A DNA stretch of 64,000 nt from Paraburkholderia sp. HP33-1 (lineage in GTDB: Bacteria > Pseudomonadota > Gammaproteobacteria > Burkholderiales > Burkholderiaceae): the NCBI RefSeq assembly GCF_021390595.1, contig NZ_JAJEJR010000004.1, forward strand, positions 201,343 to 265,342, given 5' to 3'. Each line of letters starts with the position of its first letter. Position 1 is the first letter of the stretch. Made by a program: the position numbers and the translations under genes. The notes beneath the pieces were generated by a model. The model had not been told where the DNA came from. It saw only the letters and a program-made list of their open reading frames with translations, and did not search any database. Shown here in pieces: positions 55,744 through 64,000 of this stretch.

Positions 55744-56940
55744 ATGCAAACATATCAAGGGAAGATCTACGACGCCGACACGCACTTTTACGAAGTCGAG
55801 GACGCATTCAGTCGCTACTTGCCCGAGCAGTTCAAGAAGGACTGGTCGTTCACCAGCCGCGTCACCGCAGACGGCAACCGTTGCATGTATGTCGGCGACC
55901 GCAAGGTGGAAATCAGCGAAGGCTACACCTCGGCCGAGGGGCACGTGCCGCCGCCGGGCAAACTGCATGAATGGCTGCGTGCGATGAAGGATGGCAAGGA
56001 TAACGTCGACATGCGGGTGCCTCCGACGCCGGACATGTTTAATCGCGACGCGCGTCTCCAGAAGATGGATCAATTTGGCGTCGAGGCCTGCACGATGTAC
56101 ATCGGCGAAATGGTCGCGTGTATTTCGTATCTCAACGAGCCGGTCGCGGCGAACGCGGTTCTTCATGCATACAACCGCTGGATGCTGGAAGACTGGGGCT
56201 TCAACTACAAGGACCGCATCTACACGACGCCGGTCGTCACGCTCGACGATCTCGATGCGGCTGTCGCCGAGGCCAAGTGGCTCGTTGCAAACGGCGTGCG
56301 CGTGATCCTTATGCCGATGGGGCCATTCAATGGCCGCGCGCCGGCGGATCCTTACTTCGATCCGTTCTGGTCGATTCTGAACGAGGCCGGTGTGCGCGTG
56401 ACGTTCCACGTGTCGGAAGCGATCTACATGAAGGATCATATGGCGGTGTGGGGCGAACCGGTGCAGCAGTCGCGGCAGCGTCAAACCGCCTTCGTCTGGA
56501 TGCACGGCTACGGCGAGCGTCCGGTGATGGAGACGCTGTCATCGTTCATCTTCTATAACTTCTTCGAGCGTTTCCCGCGCGTCAAGTTGTGCAGCGCGGA
56601 AAACGGCGCGGAATGGGTGCCTTCGCTGCTCATCAAAATGGACAAGTGCCGGGGGATGGCGAAGAATGGCTACTGGCCGTGCGGTCAGCTGAAGAAACGC
56701 CCGAGCCAGATCTTCAAGGAAAATGTCTTCGTGGTCGCGTATCCGGAGGACGACATCGCCCAGATCATCGCTCAAACGGGTTCGTCGGACTTCCTGTTGA
56801 TGGGCTCCGACTATCCGCACGCGGAAGGTGTGCCGGAACCGAAGGACTTCGCGTCGGAAGCGTGCACCGGGCTTTCCGAAGAAGATACGCGCAAGATCAT
56901 GTACGACAACGGCCGCCGGTTCGTTCCGCTGCACGTGTAA
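55744..56940 (+). CDS. Amidohydrolase-2 (ACMSD-like) family metal-dependent hydrolase or decarboxylase
   Basis: 398 residues, TIM-barrel metal enzyme. YDADTH near residue 9 is the N-terminal metal-binding motif, VTFHVSEA near 219 holds the next His, SAENGAEW near 281, and the distal Asp is in GSDYPHAEG near 356. Relatives decarboxylate or hydrolyse ring acids. AGGAGA lies before the ATG. It leads a three-gene operon with a crotonase and an SDR. Confidence 0.86.
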   Translation: MQTYQGKIYDADTHFYEVEDAFSRYLPEQFKKDWSFTSRVTADGNRCMYVGDRKVEISEGYTSAEGHVPPPGKLHEWLRAMKDGKDNVDMRVPPTPDMFNRDARLQKMDQFGVEACTMYIGEMVACISYLNEPVAANAVLHAYNRWMLEDWGFNYKDRIYTTPVVTLDDLDAAVAEAKWLVANGVRVILMPMGPFNGRAPADPYFDPFWSILNEAGVRVTFHVSEAIYMKDHMAVWGEPVQQSRQRQTAFVWMHGYGERPVMETLSSFIFYNFFERFPRVKLCSAENGAEWVPSLLIKMDKCRGMAKNGYWPCGQLKKRPSQIFKENVFVVAYPEDDIAQIIAQTGSSDFLLMGSDYPHAEGVPEPKDFASEACTGLSEEDTRKIMYDNGRRFVPLHV

Positions 56941-57074
56941 TCGGCCTTGCGCTGGACGCGGGGCGCGCCCTAAAGGCACTTTGCATTCGCGCGGTAGCGT
57001 GAATGCAGCGAGAGTCGACGGCGGCGGACGGTCCTGGCGTCCCGCGCGATTTCTTCATCATGAACAGGTTAGCC

Positions 57075-57869
57075 ATGAATATTTCGGACTATAAGGCGTT
57101 ACTGCTCGAACGCGATGGCAGCGTCCTGACGGTTACGCTCAACCGCCCTGAAACGTTGAACGCGTTCGACGAGCAAATGGACATCGAGATGTCGCGGCTT
57201 TTTCTCGATGTCGCCGAAGATACGGAGACCCGTGTCGTGGTGTTGACGGGCGCCGGGCGGGCGTTTAGCGCGGGCGGCGATATCGAGCATATGCAGCAGG
57301 TCATCGACAATCCGACGCTGTTTCTCGAAGGCATGCAGCGCGCGAAGAAAATTGTTTTTTCCATGCTCGATTGTCCGAAGCCGGTCATTGCGAAGATCAA
57401 CGGTCATGCGATTGGTCTTGGCGCGACGATCGCGCTGTTCTCGGATCTGAGCTATGCGGCCAATCACGCGAAGATTGGCGATCCGCACGTGAAAGTCGGC
57501 TTCGTGGCGGGCGACGGCGGCGCGGTGATCTGGCCGCAGCTCGTAGGCTACGCGAAGGCCAAGGAATACCTCTTGACGGGCGACCTCGTCACCGCGGAAG
57601 AGGCGGCGCGACTGGGTCTCATCAATCATGCGGTGCCCGCCGACGAGCTGGATGCCATCGTCGACGCCATGGCGAAGCGTCTCGCAAACGGCGCTTCGCG
57701 CGCTATCCAGTGGACCAAGGCGTCGATCAACATCGGCCTGAAGCAACTTGCGCATTCCATTCTCGACGCGTCGATTGCCTACGAGGCGCTGTCGAACCTG
57801 ACGGAAGATCATCAAGAGGCGGTCAACGCGTTTCGCGAGAAACGCGAGCCGGTGTTCAAGGGACGTTGA
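57075..57869 (+). CDS. Enoyl-CoA hydratase/isomerase family protein
   Basis: 264 residues, crotonase fold, with LNRPETLNAFD near residue 24 and GAGRAFSAGGDIEHM near 65. The catalytic region reads GLGATIALFSDLSY and GDPHVKVGFVAGDGGAVIWP near 135, which keeps the His and Asp seen in the OCH-like group (PHV, AGDG) but not the hydratase Glu pair. It might thus be a C-C hydrolase rather than a hydratase. ATG 57075 has AGG about 8 bases upstream. Confidence 0.83.
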   Translation: MNISDYKALLLERDGSVLTVTLNRPETLNAFDEQMDIEMSRLFLDVAEDTETRVVVLTGAGRAFSAGGDIEHMQQVIDNPTLFLEGMQRAKKIVFSMLDCPKPVIAKINGHAIGLGATIALFSDLSYAANHAKIGDPHVKVGFVAGDGGAVIWPQLVGYAKAKEYLLTGDLVTAEEAARLGLINHAVPADELDAIVDAMAKRLANGASRAIQWTKASINIGLKQLAHSILDASIAYEALSNLTEDHQEAVNAFREKREPVFKGR

Positions 57870-57932
57870 GCTTTTGCAGCGTCGGGCGCTAGCGATAGAG
57901 TTGGCGTCGGACGCGGCGAGGGAGTAATGCAC

Positions 57933-58628
57933 ATGCAACGGGTAGTGGCGATAACGGGTGGATTCGGCGCGTTGGGGCGCACAGTTGGCAGCGTGTTTGC
58001 TGAAAACGGCTGGAAGGTTGCACTTATCGACAAGGCGCATGCGCCAGAGAACGCGAGCGCGGAGAGCCTTCACGCTTCGTGGTGGCAAGGCGGCGTCGAG
58101 CTGACTGATCTCGATGCGGCGCGCTCGGCGCTCTCCGCGGTCGCCGGGCAGCTTGGCAAGCTCGACGCGATCGTCAATGTAGCGGGGGGCTTTCGTTGGG
58201 AAACGCTGGCGGACGGCAGTCTCGACACGTGGGATCTGATGTACCGAATGAACGTGCGCACGGCGGCGACTGCGTCGAAAGCGGCGCTCGACTTCATGAA
58301 CGACGGCGCGGACGGCGGGCGCATCATCAATATTGGAGCGGGCGCTGCGCTGAAGGCGGGCGTGGGCATGGGAGCGTATGCGGCCTCGAAGTCGGGGGTA
58401 ATGCGTTTGACCGAGGCGCTGGCCGAAGAACTCAAGGGCCGTTCCGTTACGGTCAACGCTATCTTGCCAGGCATCATCGATACGCCGCAAAACCGCAAGG
58501 ATATGCCCGACGCCGACTTCTCCCGCTGGGTGCGGCCTGAAGAAATCGCCAACGTGATTCTCTTTCTCGCGTCGGGCGCTGCGTCGGGGATAACGGGCGC
58601 GTTGATTCCTGTCACCGGGCGGACGTAA
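57933..58628 (+). CDS. SDR family oxidoreductase
   Basis: 231 residues, short for the family. ITGGFGALG near residue 6, VNVAGGF near 84, IGAGAAL near 136 and the YAASK pair near 150 are present. GAGGGAG lies upstream; ATG 57927 is an alternative two codons earlier. Reads as a reductase/dehydrogenase for a 3-hydroxy or ring ketone. Last gene of the amidohydrolase operon. Confidence 0.85.
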   Translation: MQRVVAITGGFGALGRTVGSVFAENGWKVALIDKAHAPENASAESLHASWWQGGVELTDLDAARSALSAVAGQLGKLDAIVNVAGGFRWETLADGSLDTWDLMYRMNVRTAATASKAALDFMNDGADGGRIINIGAGAALKAGVGMGAYAASKSGVMRLTEALAEELKGRSVTVNAILPGIIDTPQNRKDMPDADFSRWVRPEEIANVILFLASGAASGITGALIPVTGRT

Positions 58629-58690
58629 AGCCCCTGAATCGGAAATGGCAGTTAACGCCTGAGGCAACGGCGCCAACTGCTAATCGAGCT

Positions 58691-59842
58691 TCAGGTAAGG
58701 CGTGCGAGCGAGTCGTTGCTGAACCCGAGGAACGGTTCGCCACGCCGTGCGCGCCGCGCCCAGTTCGGGTCATGCAGGAGCGAGCGGCCTACGCCGACAA
58801 GATCGAACTCGTTGCGTGAAAAACGTTCGAGCAGGGGGGTGAGATCGGGTTGCGCCGATGTCTCGGCTCCACTCATTGAATCGTAGTAGCCCTTGTTGAT
58901 GCCGATCCCACCAACCGCCATCGAAAGCTTGCCGGTTACCTTTTTTACCCAACCTGCGAGATTCATCTCGGAGCCTGGGAATTCCGCCCGATTGAAATAA
59001 CGGGTGCTCGCCTCGAAGATGTCGACGCCCGCGTCCGCGAGCGGGACGAGGATGTGCTCGAGCTCGTGCGGGTCGTTGGCGAGACGCGCGCGAAAATCCT
59101 GCTGTTTCCACTGGGAAAAGCGGAACGTGATCGGCATCGTCGCGCCGATCGCTTCCCGGATTGCGCGCACGACTTCGGCGGCGAAGCGGCTGCGTGCCGT
59201 GAGATCCTTACCCCACTGATCCATGCGTTGATTGGTTTCGGCCCACAGAAATGCGTCGATCAGATAGCCGTGACCTCCGTGAATCGCGATCCCGTCGAAG
59301 CCGGCGGCCTTCGCATAGCGAGCGCTTCGAGCGTAGGCGGCAATGACGTCTGCGATCTCGGCATCGGTCATTGGACGAGTTGGCGGCATGACCCGCTCCA
59401 TGTAGCCTGCGTTGAGCGATGTCATTCGTCCTGCCGGTCCCCACAGTCCGGAGGGGCGCATCGGTGCGGCACCCGGGAAAGGGCCCGTGTTCGCTTCCTT
59501 CATCGGTCCCATGTGCCACAACTGCGGGAAGATGATGCCCCCACTTGCATGAACTTCGTCCGTCACGCGGCGCCAGGCGGTAACGGATTCGCCCTCGACC
59601 AGCACGGGAATCGAGTTTTCGCCTAGGCCGGCTTCGCCAAGTGCTGCCGGATGATCGACGCCAACGCCTTCCGTAATGATGAGGCCTGTCTCACCTTCTG
59701 CTCGGCGCTTGTAGTAGGCGGCGACATCACTGCCAGGCAATCCATTGGGTGAAAAGCCGCGGGTCATAGGTGACATGACGATGCGGTTGGCAAGCGTGAC
59801 GTCGCGTACGGTGAGGGGCGTAAACAGCGATCCGATGTCCAT
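58691..59842 (-). CDS. NADH:flavin oxidoreductase (old yellow enzyme family)
   Basis: 383 residues, FMN TIM barrel without the C-terminal iron-sulfur extension of the 2,4-dienoyl-CoA reductases. NRIVMSPMTRGFSP near residue 18, IHGGHGYLIDAFLW near 185 (substrate His pair) and the FMN phosphate site GVGRSLLHDPNWA near 352 are visible. Such enzymes reduce activated C=C bonds of enones; here it would work on an unsaturated ring ketone. Convergent with the SDR. Confidence 0.88.
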   Translation of the reverse strand: MDIGSLFTPLTVRDVTLANRIVMSPMTRGFSPNGLPGSDVAAYYKRRAEGETGLIITEGVGVDHPAALGEAGLGENSIPVLVEGESVTAWRRVTDEVHASGGIIFPQLWHMGPMKEANTGPFPGAAPMRPSGLWGPAGRMTSLNAGYMERVMPPTRPMTDAEIADVIAAYARSARYAKAAGFDGIAIHGGHGYLIDAFLWAETNQRMDQWGKDLTARSRFAAEVVRAIREAIGATMPITFRFSQWKQQDFRARLANDPHELEHILVPLADAGVDIFEASTRYFNRAEFPGSEMNLAGWVKKVTGKLSMAVGGIGINKGYYDSMSGAETSAQPDLTPLLERFSRNEFDLVGVGRSLLHDPNWARRARRGEPFLGFSNDSLARLT

Positions 59843-59949
59843 GTGCGTTCATATATTTGACTTTCGTGCGGATAATGATACGCTATGTTTTGCCGATGAA
59901 AAAGAAATCTGGCGCGGTTTCGCACATGGCGCCGAAGAGGAGAATTGCA

Positions 59950-60414
59950 TTGGAACAAACGGACGCACTCGCCGCCCCCTGTCGCGAAGCCGGCGACGAA
60001 GCGCACATTCCAGAAGGATTCGCCTTGATGCCGGCGTTTGGTCCGTTCCACCAGATGTTCGGGCCAACGTACTTTCGCAAGAGCGAGCACGGACACGTCA
60101 TAGGGATGTATGTGCGCGAGGCCCATCGCAACCTCGGTCAGATGATGCACGGCGGCGCCGTTTGCATGCTCGTAGACACGGCCATTACGTGGGCGAGCAA
60201 GCATTCGCGTGAACCGGCGGTGAAGGTGCTGACGACGGGCTTGACAGTCAACTTCATGGGCAACGCTGAGCCTGGCGATTGGGTCGAAGCCCGCGTCGAC
60301 GTTTTGCGTTCCGGACGGCGTGTGATTTTTTCAGACTGTCAAATCTGGGCGAATGCAAGGTGCATCGCCCAGGCGTCGGGACAGTTTCAGGTGATGGGGG
60401 CCTTTGATAAGTAG
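59950..60414 (+). CDS. PaaI-family hotdog thioesterase
   Basis: 154 residues from TTG 59950, which has GAGGAGA 6-7 bases upstream. ATGs at 59896 and 59926 lie in the same frame but have weaker sites. MMHGGAVCMLVDTAI near residue 60 is the HGG-type hotdog motif. A second acyl-CoA thioesterase of the window, again next to a flavoenzyme. Divergent from the old yellow enzyme gene. Confidence 0.8.
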   Translation: MEQTDALAAPCREAGDEAHIPEGFALMPAFGPFHQMFGPTYFRKSEHGHVIGMYVREAHRNLGQMMHGGAVCMLVDTAITWASKHSREPAVKVLTTGLTVNFMGNAEPGDWVEARVDVLRSGRRVIFSDCQIWANARCIAQASGQFQVMGAFDK

Positions 60415-60447
60415 TCTTCGGGGAAGCACGAATGGCGGCGGCCGATG

Positions 60448-61158
60448 CTATGACGTTGACCTGCCTCGAACCTTATCCAGGGTCGCCCGATACTTCCACG
60501 CCGTCAGGATGAACCGATGAATACGTTCGGCCCGGCGTTTGCGTTCCGCGCGCGTGGTTTGAATCGCAAGGTGGACTTCGGGTGTGCCGGTGACCAATGT
60601 CAGGAGATCGCGCGCCGCGTTTGCAGGATCATCGATTTCGATCATTCCGCTTGCCGCTGCGGATTCGAGGGCGCTGGCGAGCGGCTCCAGCATCGTGGCC
60701 GTGAATTGGAGAAATTGTTTTGCGATGTCTGGAAAGCGCATCGCTTCGCCGATGACCAGCCGGGAAGTGTGCATGCTATCCGGTGTCGCCATATGCTCGA
60801 CAAGCGCGTCGATAAGGGATGCCAGGTTCGTCGAAAAATCGCGGCCCTGCTCGAAATGCTGTGAAATCTTGCCGCGCAAATCAGCCATTCCGCGCCAGAC
60901 GATGGCGCGAAACAACTCTTCCTTCGTTCCGAACTGACGATAAATGGTCGTCTTGCTGACGCCTGCGAGCGAGGCGATTTCTTCGACTCTGGCGGCGCCG
61001 AAACCTTCTCTCATGAAGACGGACTTGGCGGCGTCAAGGAGGCACTCACGCATCTGGAGCGCATCGTCGTGGGTGGGCCGGCCGGCCGTTCGTTGTTTGC
61101 CCGCCGCAGCGAGCCGCGAAGCTCCGTCGGGAGCAAGAACTGCCATAGGTTTGGACAT
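60448..61158 (-). CDS. TetR-family transcriptional regulator
   Basis: 236 residues: TetR helix-turn-helix at about 35-85 (GFGAARVEEIASLAGVSKTTIYRQFGTK) with a basic, Ala-rich N-terminal tail, and an all-helical C-terminal ligand domain. Convergent with the thioesterase and upstream (leftward) of it. No copy of the GAAC palindrome lies before it, so it may regulate the LuxE-like or flavoenzyme genes only. Confidence 0.87.
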   Translation of the reverse strand: MSKPMAVLAPDGASRLAAAGKQRTAGRPTHDDALQMRECLLDAAKSVFMREGFGAARVEEIASLAGVSKTTIYRQFGTKEELFRAIVWRGMADLRGKISQHFEQGRDFSTNLASLIDALVEHMATPDSMHTSRLVIGEAMRFPDIAKQFLQFTATMLEPLASALESAAASGMIEIDDPANAARDLLTLVTGTPEVHLAIQTTRAERKRRAERIHRFILTAWKYRATLDKVRGRSTS

Positions 61159-61209
61159 CGGTAAGCGTTTGATGACGGATACAGGGCGCCAGTATACTCA
61201 CGTGCCTCG

Positions 61210-61233
61210 GGGGGCGCCACTCGCGGCGCCCCC
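61210..61233 (-). terminator. Stem-loop after the LuxE-like gene
   Basis: GGGGGCGCC (61210-61218) pairs with GGCGCCCCC (61225-61233), 9 bp, loop ACTCGC. It follows the leftward LuxE-like stop by about 25 bases. No T-run. Confidence 0.45.
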
Positions 61234-61258
61234 TGGTTCCGGGCCGGCGTCGAGGCGA

Positions 61259-62623
61259 TCAAACGTTGATCATGCCACGTACATACGACTCCATCGTGCC
61301 TGCGCATGAAAGCTTGTCCTCGCCTTCTTCGAGATCGGCATACCGGCCAACCTGCCTGACTAGCGGTCCATGCAATCCGTCAGTGTTGCCTGTCGGTGAA
61401 AAGTCGACCGTGACCTTGTCGCCGGTAATGAAACCACCCCAGTATCCTTCGGACAGCAGGTCGAAGAACGCGAACCGCCCCTCGACGACACCCTGACCAT
61501 CCGCAGGATTCAGCAGGTGCTCACCCGCCTTGTCGAGAACGAACGGAACGATCCATGGGCAAATTGCGTACCCCTGCGCAACGTCCGACCAGGGCCCGGT
61601 TCCGATCATCTCGGTCATGCCATAGCTGTTCTGAACGTTTTCCGGCCGGATACCGTAGAAGCGGATGATTTGCTCGCGATAGTCGGCGGGCGCCGTAGTG
61701 CCCTTCAGACCACCTCCGGCAGTAATCACCGTGTCGGGGTGGCAGATTCCATCGGCTATGCCGCGCTGACGCGCGCGCTCCACGAGAGTCCAGTGCAACG
61801 ACCAGTTGCCTTGCACGAGCACCGGAACTTCCCGGCGCGCCGTAAGCTTGTCGAGGAACCGGTCGATCATCGCGCCGGTGTGTCGTTGGCGTGCCACCGC
61901 CTGCTCCTGCAGCGCCGCCACTTCACTTGGCTTGGCGGTGCCATCGGCGATCGCACGACGCATGCGGCCCATCGAAATTGTTGCAGATGCAAGCACGGGC
62001 TCATCGAACATCAGTGTGCTTTCGGTGCCGAGCCGTTTGGCTGCGTTCAGTACCGGCTCAATATGCCGATGTGCCCCGCCCGGCGGCATCATCAGGAATA
62101 CCGGGCGTTTGCCGAAATCTCTGCGGATCAACGCGTTGCCGTACACCCCCAGTTTCACGCAGGACTCGGTGACATTGTCGAGATCGGCTCGAGTCTGGCT
62201 GACGAAACTGCATTTGCCGGACGTACCGCTCGAACTGAACACGTGATGACCCGCTGCCCGCAAGCGATCCATCCATGCGTCGACGCCGTCTACGCCGTTG
62301 ACCTCGACGTCACCAACGCGTTTGCTCGAAAGCGTTTGCAACCAGACCGACAGATGCTTCCATCGGCCGTTGTCGATGAACTGTTCGGGGTAGCTCTTGT
62401 AGATTTGATGCGCAAACAGGAGGGGCACCATGTCTGCGTGGCGGTTGATGTTTTCGATGCCGACGTCGTCCGCTCTTCGGCGCAGGAGCTTGATCTGCTC
62501 ACGGCGCTCGGCGAAGCGCTCTTTCATGGCGGCGAGCTGAAGCTCGCGGAGATTCTCGGGGTGATTGCGGAAAGGGTCGCCATCGCCATGAAGCATTGTG
62601 TAGAACGGGTCCAGAGCGGACAT
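61259..62623 (-). CDS. LuxE-like acyl-protein synthetase/ligase family protein
   Basis: 454 residues, ANL-like adenylating fold of the LuxE (PF04443) type. SSSGTSGKCSF near residue 140 is the nucleotide loop, QNSYGMTEM near 340 the adenylation core, and FITGDKVTVD near 395 the hinge region. AGGAGG lies just before the ATG. LuxE makes an acyl-AMP and passes the acyl group to a Cys for fatty acid reduction, but no LuxC reductase is nearby, so it may activate another acid. It follows an SDR and a second LuxE-like gene on the same strand. Confidence 0.8.
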   Translation of the reverse strand: MSALDPFYTMLHGDGDPFRNHPENLRELQLAAMKERFAERREQIKLLRRRADDVGIENINRHADMVPLLFAHQIYKSYPEQFIDNGRWKHLSVWLQTLSSKRVGDVEVNGVDGVDAWMDRLRAAGHHVFSSSGTSGKCSFVSQTRADLDNVTESCVKLGVYGNALIRRDFGKRPVFLMMPPGGAHRHIEPVLNAAKRLGTESTLMFDEPVLASATISMGRMRRAIADGTAKPSEVAALQEQAVARQRHTGAMIDRFLDKLTARREVPVLVQGNWSLHWTLVERARQRGIADGICHPDTVITAGGGLKGTTAPADYREQIIRFYGIRPENVQNSYGMTEMIGTGPWSDVAQGYAICPWIVPFVLDKAGEHLLNPADGQGVVEGRFAFFDLLSEGYWGGFITGDKVTVDFSPTGNTDGLHGPLVRQVGRYADLEEGEDKLSCAGTMESYVRGMINV

Positions 62624-62654
62624 GTTGCCTCCTCTGCAAGAAATTGCTGCGACT

Positions 62655-63506
62655 TTATTGATCGAAGTTGGTGGAACTCGAGACTTCAAGCCATGTTTCG
62701 AGATTGTCCTGTATGACCCCAAGTTTCTTGCGGACGACGTCGACGGCGTCGAGACCGAGCGGCAGGCGTAGCGGCGGCGCGTCTGCTAACACCGCGCGCA
62801 CGATGGCCTCGGCAGCTTTCGCGGGGTCACCCGTCTGGGTCCCGTGGTAACTGCTCATATATCGGCGCATCTTGCCGACTGTCTCCGAGTATTCGGGCAA
62901 TTCGTTCCCGCTCCACTTCAACGATCCACCAGCGAAGTTCGTGCGGAAGCCGCCCGGCTCGACGAGGGTCACACCAATACCAAACGGGTGAAGCTCCTGA
63001 GCTAGGGATTCCGAAAGCCCTTCGATCGCATGTTTCGAGGCGCAATAGAAGCTGCAGCCAGCGATGCCAATGACGCCGGCGACCGACGAGAAATTCACAA
63101 TATGGCCGCGTTTACGCTCACGAAAGTGCGGCAGCACCGCGCGTATCACATTGACCGTGCCGAAGACGTTGGTATCGAAAAGTTGGCGCGCCTCCGCGTC
63201 GGAAACCTCTTCCAACGCGCCAAACAGGCCATAGCCGGCATTGTTGACGAGTATATCGATGGCGCCAGTACGCTTCAGTGCGTGCGCAACGGCGCGGGGC
63301 ACTGCTGCCGTATCGGTGACATCGAGTAGAACGCAGTGCGCGCGGCCAGGCGCGAGATTCTCAAACGGAGCGATTTGCGCGTCATTGCGTACAGTGCCGA
63401 CCACGGTATCGCCGCGAGCGAGAACCGCCTCGGCAAGAGAACGGCCGAAGCCGGAAGAAACACCGGTGATAAACCACACGGATGGACTTGTCATTTGCTG
63501 ATTCAT
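62655..63506 (-). CDS. SDR family oxidoreductase
   Basis: 283 residues. TGVSSGFG near residue 15, NNAGYGLFGALEE near 89, SSVAGV near 140 and YCASK near 154. The longer C-terminus (about 30 extra residues) fits the retinol-dehydrogenase-like branch of classical SDRs. Two Met codons start the frame; 63506 is used. Lies between two LuxE-like genes, 32 bases upstream of the complete one. Confidence 0.85.
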   Translation of the reverse strand: MNQQMTSPSVWFITGVSSGFGRSLAEAVLARGDTVVGTVRNDAQIAPFENLAPGRAHCVLLDVTDTAAVPRAVAHALKRTGAIDILVNNAGYGLFGALEEVSDAEARQLFDTNVFGTVNVIRAVLPHFRERKRGHIVNFSSVAGVIGIAGCSFYCASKHAIEGLSESLAQELHPFGIGVTLVEPGGFRTNFAGGSLKWSGNELPEYSETVGKMRRYMSSYHGTQTGDPAKAAEAIVRAVLADAPPLRLPLGLDAVDVVRKKLGVIQDNLETWLEVSSSTNFDQ

Positions 63507-63543
63507 CGTTGAGTAGGTACTGTGGATTTCGCGAGAGGTGAAT

Positions 63544-64000
63544 TCATCTGGCGGTGCGAGCCTCAGTCATGTCTGCGACCTCTCCGCGGACATAGGCGTC
63601 GATCGTTCCGGCGCAAGAGAGCTTGTCGTCACCGCCGGGCAAGTCCTTGTAGCGGACGACGTCGAGGATGATGGGCGTGCGCACGCCGTCAATGCCATGA
63701 CCAAACTCAACGGCGACCTTGTCGCCGCTTATGACGCCGCCCCAGCGACCATCCGCCAGCAAGTCGATCATCGCGAGCCGCCCCTCGACGACGCCTTTCC
63801 CATCGGGCGGATTGAGAAGTTCTTCGCCCTTGGAGTCGAGCACGAGCGGAACGATCCACGGCGGTACGGCCCAAGCCTTAGCTTCATGGAACCACGGGCA
63901 AAAGCCAGACACCTCGCCCATTCCGTAGCCGTCATTGAAGTTGGTCGCGTTGAAATTGAAAAATCGCTCGCACTGCTGCTGGAAATCTTCTGGCAAGTTC
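63544..64000 (-). CDS. LuxE-like protein, C-terminal part (5' end outside window)
   Basis: About 152 visible residues at the right edge; the start is outside. DGYGMGEVSGFCPWF, VEGRLAMIDLLADGRWGG and ISGDKVAVEF match, in order, the C-terminal third of the complete LuxE-like protein downstream, so this is a paralogue. The last 20 residues (MTEARTAR end) differ. Same strand as the SDR and the second LuxE-like gene. Confidence 0.8.
   Translation of the reverse strand, partial: NLPEDFQQQCERFFNFNATNFNDGYGMGEVSGFCPWFHEAKAWAVPPWIVPLVLDSKGEELLNPPDGKGVVEGRLAMIDLLADGRWGGVISGDKVAVEFGHGIDGVRTPIILDVVRYKDLPGGDDKLSCAGTIDAYVRGEVADMTEARTAR

Noticed and set aside
57099..58676. 525-codon minus-strand open frame
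   Set aside because: Antisense to a crotonase and an SDR with clear motifs; the product is Arg/His-rich with no domain.

Overview
The window reads as part of a large catabolic island in a GC-rich betaproteobacterium, most likely a Burkholderiales genus such as Paraburkholderia, Burkholderia or Cupriavidus. That guess rests on codon style, on a membrane module of DUF1302, DUF1329, YCF48-like and RND proteins, and on the density of acyl-CoA genes; no rRNA or tRNA is present to confirm it. Almost every gene fits uptake and oxidative breakdown of a hydrophobic alicyclic or terpenoid/steroid-like compound through CoA thioesters. The substrate itself cannot be read from the sequence.

Layout. (1) 1-7311, plus strand: DUF1302 protein (C-terminal part only), two tandem DUF1329 paralogues, a YCF48/BNR-repeat protein and an RND/MMPL transporter. 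(2) 7418-9707, minus: thioesterase, SDR, MDR dehydrogenase. (3) 9845-11529: ETF beta and alpha. (4) 11690-25062: a 13-gene plus-strand operon with Rieske oxygenase, KstD-like flavoprotein, PDH-type E1alpha/E1beta, an E2 split into lipoyl and catalytic proteins, acyl-CoA synthetase, two crotonases, two acyl-CoA dehydrogenases, SDR and a SnoaL-like protein. (5) About 25094-27643: a decayed Tn3-family element (terminal inverted repeats and a tnpA remnant) carrying an aldo/keto reductase and an AraC regulator. (6) 27648-30862, minus: a frameshifted 3alpha-HSD-like SDR, a putidaredoxin-type ferredoxin, its reductase and a TetR regulator. (7) 31027-37689, plus: P450, GMC oxidoreductase, a 6-oxocamphor-hydrolase-like crotonase, a serine hydrolase, a MaoC-type hydratase and a citramalyl-CoA-lyase-like protein. 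(8) 37765-48203: SDR, CYP101-like P450 with rubredoxin, thiolase, CoA transferases, nitronate monooxygenase-like protein and two crotonases. (9) 48510-51454: the proton-translocating transhydrogenase pntAA-pntAB-pntB. (10) 52182-64000: SDR, IclR regulator, MFS transporter, amidohydrolase, crotonase, SDR, old-yellow-enzyme, thioesterase, TetR regulator and two LuxE-like proteins around an SDR, the last cut by the window end.

How the genes may work together (inference). The two P450s, fed by the ferredoxin/reductase pair and perhaps the rubredoxin, hydroxylate an unactivated ring. GMC, SDR or MDR enzymes oxidise the alcohol to a ketone. The OCH-like crotonase then cleaves a cyclic beta-diketone by a retro-Claisen step. 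Acyl-CoA synthetase, CoA transferases, acyl-CoA dehydrogenases (electrons through ETF), hydratases, SDRs and thiolase shorten the acid, and the hydratase/lyase pair releases small CoA esters.

The most interesting non-coding signal is a shared palindrome, core GAAC-N3-GTTC or AACG-N-CGTT. It sits on or next to predicted promoters in eight intergenic regions, including those of the TetR and IclR genes and a perfect 19-bp palindrome in front of the MFS/amidohydrolase pair. This suggests one coordinated regulon that has not been read off gene content alone.
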